DNA from: Falciphora oryzae | Taxonomy: Eukaryota; Ascomycota; Sordariomycetes; Magnaporthales; Magnaporthaceae | Reading direction: 5' to 3' | DNA length: 24,415 nt | NCBI GenBank assembly: GCA_000733355.1 | Contig: JNVV01000070.1 | Coordinates: forward strand, 173,454-197,868 | In this document: one piece after another, positions 17,645-24,415 of the stretch | How the letters are laid out: every line of letters starts with the position of its first letter | Numbering within the stretch: position 1 is the stretch's first letter | Made by a program: the position numbers and the translations under genes | The notes under the pieces: generated by a model | What the model saw: the letters and a program-made list of their open reading frames with translations, nothing else | Database searches by the model: none | What the model was told of the DNA's origin: nothing

Positions 17645-20600
17645 GAGGGTCGTTTCACCTTCTTAGTCGCCCTGGCGAAGTTACGGGATTCTAAAAAAGG
17701 CCGGAAGATCTCCCTTGTACCTTTGGGACTTTACGCTGCCCAGGAATACAGGGAACCGGACCTTTTCATTTCGTTTGCAACGACATCTCCTTCCCTACCA
17801 AGCGATTTTGGTATGCCGGCTGTGGAATTAACGGAATCCCCCTCTTTGCCTAGCGATTCCGGTATACCTGCCGATACCATGCCGGCCCAATTTGAAAAAG
17901 CGGCCGGAAAAGCCCCCGAAGGCCCCTCCCGGTCTGCACCGGAAGAACGTTAAGATACCCCTATGCTCGACGATCAAGGGGCACTTATCCTTTATTCGGC
18001 ACCCCCCTTCGACATGGCCTTCGAACAACAAGCCTTTATATCCGTGGGACGCTTTTAAGACCCCCCGGGCTGGATGACCGAAATCCAGCGGGAATTTATC
18101 AGTACGTATGAAGCAATTTCGGCCCTATCCCGAGGTGTGAGCCAGGAAATCCTCGCCGATTGGGAACAAATCCGCGAAATCAGGACCTATTACGACCGCA
18201 TCACCCACGCGTACCATACCGTCGTCTCTTTATATAAGGAAGGCCTGATCGCTTCTGCCGAGCAATAAAAGGCATTCCGGCAACGGATTATCGGAGAAAG
18301 CCAGGCATTTGCACAACAAGTTTGGGCCACGGTTGCCACTTTGGCCGAAAAGCAACAAATCCGTTCGGAGGCTTTAGTTTAGCTCCGGGACGTTACTCGG
18401 GTCCAACAAAACCACTTGCAGGACCTACAAGCACGACTTTCCACCTTCGAGGAGGGAGTTACTAACTGGGCCGTTAATAAGGATGCCTAGATCCAGGATC
18501 TCCTAACTAAGGAGCATGTTTCGCCCGAGGCCTTTACTAATGCCGAACGGCGCATATTGGCCCAAACGCATTAGCTCGTTAGGGACGCTGTACGAGAAAG
18601 TCGGCGATTTGCGGCATAAGGAAAGCGGCCTAGATTAGCTACGGTATTTTCGGCCCTCTAAAGGTCGTCCCTTCCACCGGGCTTACGTCAAAGCACTCCA
18701 GTAAAGGGGGAACCCGTCCTTTCTACGGAGAAACCGCTACCCCAATCGGCGCTTAAAACGTCGGCATCATCACGCTAGGGTCTTCAAAACCCCCTATTAT
18801 CCGATAACCTCCGACGGCAACAAGTTCGGGCTACTGCCTCCGCTGCCCAACAACAGTACAGGGCCGCAACGGTAGGTCCCAGGCATTCCGGAAGCCTCGG
18901 AGAACTTCTTCAGGGGCCTCCCCAGGGGCCACTTAACGAACCTCCCGAGCATATTGCTATTCCTTCGGAACCTTTAAAACCTTCGGACTCCTTTTCGGAA
19001 AACGATGCCCCCGAAAATAACGGACGGGCCTTTAAGGACCCCGATTTGCGAGACCTTATTAAAGCTATCTAATAAGGAACTGCTCGCCCGCGTGGTCCGA
19101 TCCCTACGGCCGTTATCAACCTAGTCCAGCTTAATAAGCCCCCCAGTTACGACGGTAAGGACCTGGCCAAATTTAGGCCATGGTGGTTTCGCGTTACCTC
19201 CTATATGGAAACTTACGTCGAAAGCTTTCCTAACGATACCGTTAAAATTAACTGGGTCGGGTCCCTATTTACGGAAAACGCACAAGTTTGGCACCATTAA
19301 CGCCTTCGGTCCCTTCGAAGCGCGCAATTCGAAGATAACTGGCGGGCCTATTCGGCGGCCCTATAGGAACGTTTCCGGGACGCCACCGAACACTACCGCA
19401 ACGCCAAAAAGATGAGGGAGCTTAGGTATAAGGGAGATACCGTTTAGTACTTTACTAAACTTCTCGACCTTAACGAAGCGGTTTAATGGTCGGGCGTTAT
19501 GTTTAGGGAGCACATTTCCCGCACCCTCCCAAAGGAAATTACCAAATTGGTATATTCCCGTTGCGGAGGAGTCCTTGATACGGACGAAGAATTCCTCGCC
19601 GCAATCCAGGAAGCCGGCAAAATCCACGAGGTTATGCTCCAGGACCTTGGGCTAACCCCGAAGGATAAGGGAAAAGACGAGCCCGTTTCGACTTCGGAGC
19701 GTTCGAACGCGGGCCGTCGCTAAGGCAAGGGCTCCAAGGACAAGAGCCAAAGTCCATCCTTAAGCTCCCGTTCCGGAAAGAAGGCTAACGATAAGGCTGC
19801 CAACAAGAAAAGTAACGTTTGGATTACGACCAAACTGGCACTCGAAGGGGTTGAATAACGCGATATCGACGTACGAAAGTTGGCTAAAGCCGATTGCTGG
19901 CGCTGTGGAAGAGAAGGGCACCATACGTTGGAATGTTACGCTAAAAAGGACACTAACGGCAAGGAACTCCCTCCTGCACCGGCAAAGACGGCCGGCGCCA
20001 AATTTATCTTTAAACGCCTTGCGACGGACGAATAGGAGGAACAGCCACAGGCTAAAAGGGCCAAAATTGCAGGCTTCGTTTCGGAAGCCCCAAGCGAAAC
20101 ACGAATTTTTAAATTATTAGATTCGGAATCGGACGATGACTGTTAACAACCATCGATTATCGCTGCCAACCGGACCAGAAGGCCTCTAACGGATAGGGAA
20201 CTTGCAAGGCCGATCCTCCGTATGTATATACGGGCAAAGGGATCGAAGGAGATACCTGTTCGGGTCGTTTTGGACGGAGGCAGCGATACGAAGGTTATTT
20301 CGGACAAAATAGCCAAGCAGCTTCCAGGGCATTTGGTTGACAGAGCTATTCCCCGCATCATGACTACCTTTTTAGGGGCGGTCGAACTAAGGGCCGGAAA
20401 GCAACTAGTGGTCGACGTTACCTTCCGGCACAAAACGCACTATTTTACGGAAACGTTCGAAGTTAGTCCTACGGATCCAGATTGCGACGTTATTTTACCT
20501 TTCGCATGGCAAAAGCAACACCCACCGTTGGGCTTATTGGATTGCGACTTTCGGGATATCCGCATGGATTCGGACAAGTGCCGGAAGTGCAACAAGCCCC

Positions 20601-23600
20601 GGGCCCGGAAGCCATAGGACTTACGGCCCCTAAAAGGCTTACGCTTTCGGGAGGATATGAAAACGGTCGAACCCGCAGTTATTGCGGCTATTAAGTACGG
20701 GCATGGTATTCCTTCCCTTGAGGAAGTGGCCAAAGCAGACTCGGACGGCCTCGAATCGGTACCGGAAGAGTTTAGGGAGTTCCTTCCTATTATGACGGAA
20801 GCGGCCGCTACCCGTTTTCCCGATCATCAGCCCTGGGACCACGAAATTCACTTAAAGGAAGGAGCCCAATTAAACTATAGCCCCTTATACTAAATGAGCC
20901 AAAGGGAGCTGGACGTTTTAAAGCCTTGGTTGGAAAAGCATGTGCGAACCGGCAAGGTTAGGCCATGTAAAACTGCTAACAGTTCGCCCTTTATGTTCGC
21001 GGAAAAGAAAGACCCCTTCGATCCCTTAAGGGTGGTGGTCGACTATAGGGACGTTAACGCTAAAACGATCCCGATTCGGTGCCTTATCCCGCTTATCACG
21101 GAACTCCAGGATCGATTTCGGAATGCCAAATGGAAAACGAAGATCGACTTTAAAACTGGGTTTAACCTAATTCGAATGAAAAAAGGTTACGAATGGTTTA
21201 CAGCCTTCCGTTGCAAATACGGCGTCTTCGAGTTCACGGTTATGCCTATGGGCCTTATTAACGCCCCCGCCACCTTCCAAAGTATGATGAACCATATCTT
21301 TATGGATTTTATTGATGCCGGGCTCCTCGTGTATTTGGATGACTTTCTAATATACGCAGAGACTAAGGAACAATACGATAGTTTGGTAAAGGAGGTGCTT
21401 CGCCGCTTTACCAAACACAACCTGGCCGTGGCCCTTCGCAAATGCGTTTGGGGGGTGCACGAGGTCGAGTTCCTTGGTTACATAATAGGACCCGAGGGCA
21501 TCGCAATATCTAAAGATAAGGTTGATTCTATTATCCAATGGGAGGCCCCTAACTGCCTTAAGGACTCCCAGTCGTTTATCGGCTTTGCCAACTTTTACAA
21601 GAGGTTTATTAAAGGGTTTTCAGGAATCGTTAGGCTTATAACGACGGCTAACGCCCTGCTAAAAAACCAATGGCGATGGACCCCCGAGATGGACCAGGCC
21701 TTCGAAGCTCTTAAAGTCGCTTTCGTTTCGCTTCCGATACTCCGGCATTTCGATCCGTTTTTCCCGGCGTAAGTTGAGGTAGACGCTTCGGATTTTGCCT
21801 TTGGAGGGGTGCTATCCCAAAGGGACCCCGAAACCAATAAACTGCACCCCGTTGCCTTCCATTTACGCAAAATGTCGCCCGCTGAAATCAACTATGAAAT
21901 CCACGATAAGGAACTTTTGGCGGTCGTTGATTGTTTCGTTAGGTGGAGGTATTACTTCGAAGGGGCGAAGCACCGGATAGAGGTTTATACAGATTACCGG
22001 AACCTCGAATATTTCCTGACGGCTAAAGTCTTTAATCGAAGGCAAGCTAGATGGGCACAATAGCTGGCTGGTTATTGGTTTATGATCAATTACCGGCTAG
22101 GAAAACAAAACGATAAGGCCGACGTGCTTTCGAGACTTTTTCAGCACAGGCCTGAGAAAGGGGGGAGTGAGGATTAGCCGATTACGACGATCTTATAAGA
22201 AAAACACTTCCCAGCAAGAATTTCGGCCCTGGAAGGACAAGGAGATAACCCTATGGAAGAAGCTTTGCCGTAAGGAGCACCTTTTTTCCTCCTGTCCCTA
22301 GGCCGGCTTTGCAGTATTCCAGTCCTAAAGTGGGCTACGGAATTTACTGACAAAGTTAAGCAAGCTGGTATATCGGATTCCGAATACCAGGGCCGCCTCT
22401 AGAAGCCCGAAAAGGGTGAAGAAGTTGAGGATGGCCTCCTTTATTATAAGGAAAGACTGTGGGTGCTAACGGAGGCCCTGCAAAAGGAAGTCCTCAAGTC
22501 CGAATATGACACAAAAGTCGCTGGATATATGGGTATGGATAAAACCCTTGAGTTAATTACTCGGCACTTTTGGTGGCCCAATATCGAGGCAAAAGTCCGG
22601 GAATACGTGAGGGGATGCCTGGAGTGCTAACGCAATAAAGCCCTAAGGCATGCCCCCTTTGGACCCCTACAACCTATGGAGCTGCATTACCAGCCCTGGA
22701 AGACGGTGGCTATGGACTTCATTACGGACCTCCCTTTAAGCGATGGGTGCGATTCGATCTGGGTAATGGTAGACCCTTTTACCAAGATGGCGCATTTCGT
22801 TCCCCTTAAAATCGAGGGTAAGAAGTCGGATGATTTTATCCGCATTTTCGCCAAAGAATACTGGCGATTGCACGGTGTGCCTTTGGATATCATCTTTGAT
22901 AGGGATTCCAGATTTACAAGCCACTTGTGGAAAGATTTCCTCCGTCTGGTAGGTATAAAGCCAAGAATGAGCACTGCTTTCCATCCCCAGACGGATGGAC
23001 AAACCGAAAGGCTTAACCAAAGCCTGGAAGCCTACTTTAGGTTTTTCGTAAATTACGAAATGACCGATTGGGTTGAGCTGTTACCCACGGCGGAATTTGC
23101 CTATAATAATACATCTTCGGCAAGTATTTCCATTACCCCCTTTTTCGCCAACTACGGGTATCACCCAGTTTCCAATAATCCCCCTTTCCTAGGACGAGTA
23201 CGCAATCTAGTAAGCCAATTTTACCGGCATTGGATGACCTAGGTGCACGAAGAAGCCAAACGGCACTTCGAGAAAGCCCGGGAACGGATGAAGCATTGGG
23301 CCGATAAAAAGAGAGGCCCTTCGCCGGTCCTTACCGAAGGACAGCTTGTTATGCTGAACGCCCGGCACATAAAGACCCGTCGCCCTGCCAAGAAACTCGA
23401 TGCCAAAATGCTCGGGCCCTTTCAGATCCTTAAGGTTATCTCTCCCACGGCGGTACGGCTGGCCTTGCCTAGAGCCTGGAAGATCCATAACGCTTTCCAC
23501 GTATCCCTTATCGAGCCCTACCGCTCTGGCATTTAGGCACGACCTGACCCTGACCAGGTATTGCAGGAGGCCCCCTCGGTTGTAGGAGATTTCGTTGTAG

Positions 23601-23788
23601 AAAAGGTTATGGACTTCATGGATACAGGAGGAAAGGTTCGTTACTTTGTCCGGTGGGAGGATTACCCACGCAAAAAGGACTGGACGTGGGAACCCTGGGA
23701 GCATTTCGATACCGACGGATTTAAGCAACACGTTGTTGCCTTTTATCGGCTTAACCCCGATAAGCCTAGGGACCCCCGCGTGCCATAA
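17645..23788 (+). pseudogene. Element B gag-pol polyprotein in one frame, about 30 nonsense codons
   Basis: The frame opens after TAG 17642 and runs in one phase to TAA 23786. No in-frame ATG is clear near the start, so the true start is uncertain. Gag part: a long N-terminal region with Q/E-rich helical stretches (about 18074-18620), a capsid-like part (19130-19680), then the knuckle CWRCGREGHHTLEC (19895-19936). Protease has LDGGSD with Asp at 20273. RT: KIDFKTGFNLIRM, MPMGLINAPATFQ, YLDD at 21332-21343. RNase H: VDASDF (Asp 21782), DKELLAV, TDYRNL. Integrase: zinc-finger histidines both tyrosine (EYDTKVAGYMG, about 22504-22536), then D, D, E at 22715, 22898 and about 23027. GPY/F at about 23390-23520. 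Chromodomain (YFVRWEDYP, WTWEPWEHF) at about 23600-23760 is free of stops. Confidence 0.88.
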
Positions 23789-23845
23789 GACATAGGCACG
23801 GCCGCATCCCTTAAGCGGGCTTCGGAAGGTTTCGAGACGCGCCCT

Positions 23846-23861
23846 AGGAAGAGGAGGATAG
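23846..23861 (+). promoter_or_regulatory. Polypurine tract of element B
   Basis: AGGAAGAGGAGGATAG directly abuts the 3' LTR start at 23862, in the position of the plus-strand primer. Confidence 0.8.
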
Positions 23862-24156
23862 TGTTACACGGAAGAACCCGTGGACCCAATTAGTCGGCAT
23901 CACGAGTCGGCTTTACGGAGGTTCGAAGACCCGTATAGGCGGTTAACGGCCTTAAGGCTAAGCGGTGAAGGTCGGAAGGTAGTGTGAATCATGTACTCGA
24001 TACTTCGCACGGATTACAAAGGGTTTATATAAACCCTGCTATCTCCTATGTCCTTCACGAAAGATTCCTTCCTCCTTAAGCATCTTTTGAGCCCATAGAA
24101 AGATTATCTGCAATCTAGAGATTCTTTCTCCAAGCCGTCTTTGACCCTTTGTTACA
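23862..24156 (+). repeat. Element B 3' LTR
   Basis: 295 bp from TGTTACACGG to TTTGTTACA, without a length difference from the 5' copy. It is followed by the duplicated target cctat. Confidence 0.95.
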
Positions 24157-24279
24157 CCTATAGCGGACCCTTCCCCGGCTTTTAATAGGCCCGGGTATTG
24201 GAAACGGCTATTGCAAAAGCCTTTCCTTTTTGCCTCGTTCGCCGAGGCTACTAACTATTACATTATCGCTGGGCGGTAG
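24157..24279 (+). pseudogene. LINE ORF2 C-terminal tail
   Basis: Joined to 17149 through one copy of cctat, the frame reads KWPIADPSPAFNRPGYWKRL and continues through FLFASFAEATNYYIIAGR to TAG 24277-24279. This is the segment that follows the knuckle in fungal LINE ORF2, about 40 residues ending the protein. It has no stop before its natural end. Confidence 0.8.
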
Positions 24280-24415
24280 TAATAGGGCCTAAAAAGCCCG
24301 CACACAACCTATTACCTTTTTCCTTTTTCCTTTTCCCTTTACACCTTTCATCTTTTCCTTTGTACTATTAGGACCAACAGTAGGCTCGTTGGTCCCCCGT
24401 ACCTCCGGCCGGGCC
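24280..24415 (+). other. LINE 3' untranslated region (to window end)
   Basis: Pyrimidine-rich run at about 24310-24365, then an 8-bp inverted repeat GGACCAAC/GTTGGTCC with a 9-nt loop (24371-24395). No poly(A) or short tandem tail is reached before the window ends. No coding frame. Confidence 0.5.

Larger units (their letters stand above)
17150..24161 (+). mobile_element. Element B: Ty3/gypsy chromovirus with single-frame gag-pol
   Basis: LTRs of 295 bp at 17155-17449 and 23862-24156, with duplicated target cctat at 17150-17154 and 24157-24161. One reading frame (about 17645-23788) contains gag, protease, RT, RNase H, integrase and chromodomain. A 13-nt complement links the primer-binding site to the LTR. 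It is inserted in the C-terminal coding region of the LINE, and deleting it with one target copy restores the LINE frame. Two other copies of its LTR occur in the window, at 999 and at 440/8365. Confidence 0.95.
147..24415 (+). mobile_element. Tad1-like non-LTR retrotransposon (LINE), interrupted host of the whole nest
   Basis: Four plus-strand pieces read as one LINE: an ORF1 piece at 147-439, the central reverse transcriptase at 8554-9246, the RT tail with RNase H at 15857-17154, and the C-terminal tail with 3' UTR at 24157-24415. The last three are colinear. Element A separates the second and third and element B the third and fourth, each flanked by a 5-bp target duplication. Between the first and second pieces about 2 kb of expected LINE (rest of ORF1, endonuclease, N-terminal RT) is missing. 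RT, RNase H and a CCHC knuckle in one ORF2 is the arrangement known for fungal Tad1-clade LINEs. The 3' end of the element is probably beyond the window. Confidence 0.8.

Noticed and set aside
23207..23731. 174-codon minus-strand ORF
   Set aside because: It is opposite the integrase C-terminus and chromodomain of element B, and has no recognisable protein features.

Overview
The window is a dense nest of degenerate retrotransposons from what looks like a filamentous ascomycete (Pezizomycotina) genome. Three things point there: chromodomain Ty3/gypsy elements, a Tad1-like LINE with a C-terminal RNase H and a CCHC knuckle, and pervasive C-to-T / G-to-A damage. In-frame stops in the retroelement frames are nearly all TAA or TAG at former CAA, CAG or TGG codons, and CpA is depleted in favour of TpA, which is the signature of repeat-induced point mutation (RIP). 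I see no host gene, tRNA, rRNA or CRISPR array.

The bottom layer is a plus-strand LINE in four pieces: an ORF1 piece (about 147-439), the central RT (8554-9246), the RT tail plus RNase H (15857-17154), and the C-terminal tail with 3' UTR (24157-24415). An LTR-like end (1-146) precedes it.

Four things sit in the LINE. (1) A family-B LTR, 440-533 plus 8365-8553, whose two flanks do not match. It is itself split by element C (534-8359; 180-bp LTRs; TSD aggcc), a heavily RIPped gypsy chromovirus. C carries an extra cysteine-rich reading frame on the opposite strand between pol and its 3' LTR. (2) Inside C are a family-B solo LTR (999-1293; TSD tggcg) and a copia-like solo LTR on the minus strand (3880-4250; TSD gtttt). 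(3) Element A (9247-15851; 504-bp LTRs; TSD acttc) is in the LINE RT. (4) Element B (17155-24156; 295-bp LTRs; TSD cctat) is in the LINE C-terminus. Removing B restores the LINE reading frame to the codon.

A, B and C are all chromodomain elements with a complete domain order: gag, protease, RT, RNase H, integrase, chromodomain. In each, the bases just after the 5' LTR are complementary to a stretch inside the LTR 46-70 bp downstream of a TATA box (9, 13 and 11 nt). That is the layout expected of Tf1/sushi-type self-primed reverse transcription rather than tRNA priming. B encodes gag and pol in one frame, as Tf1 does. A and C place pol in the -1 frame. All copies are dead by nonsense mutation, and several zinc-binding or catalytic residues are also hit. 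The likely order is LINE, then B-type LTR(s), then C, then the solo LTRs within C. A and B are separate later insertions into the LINE.
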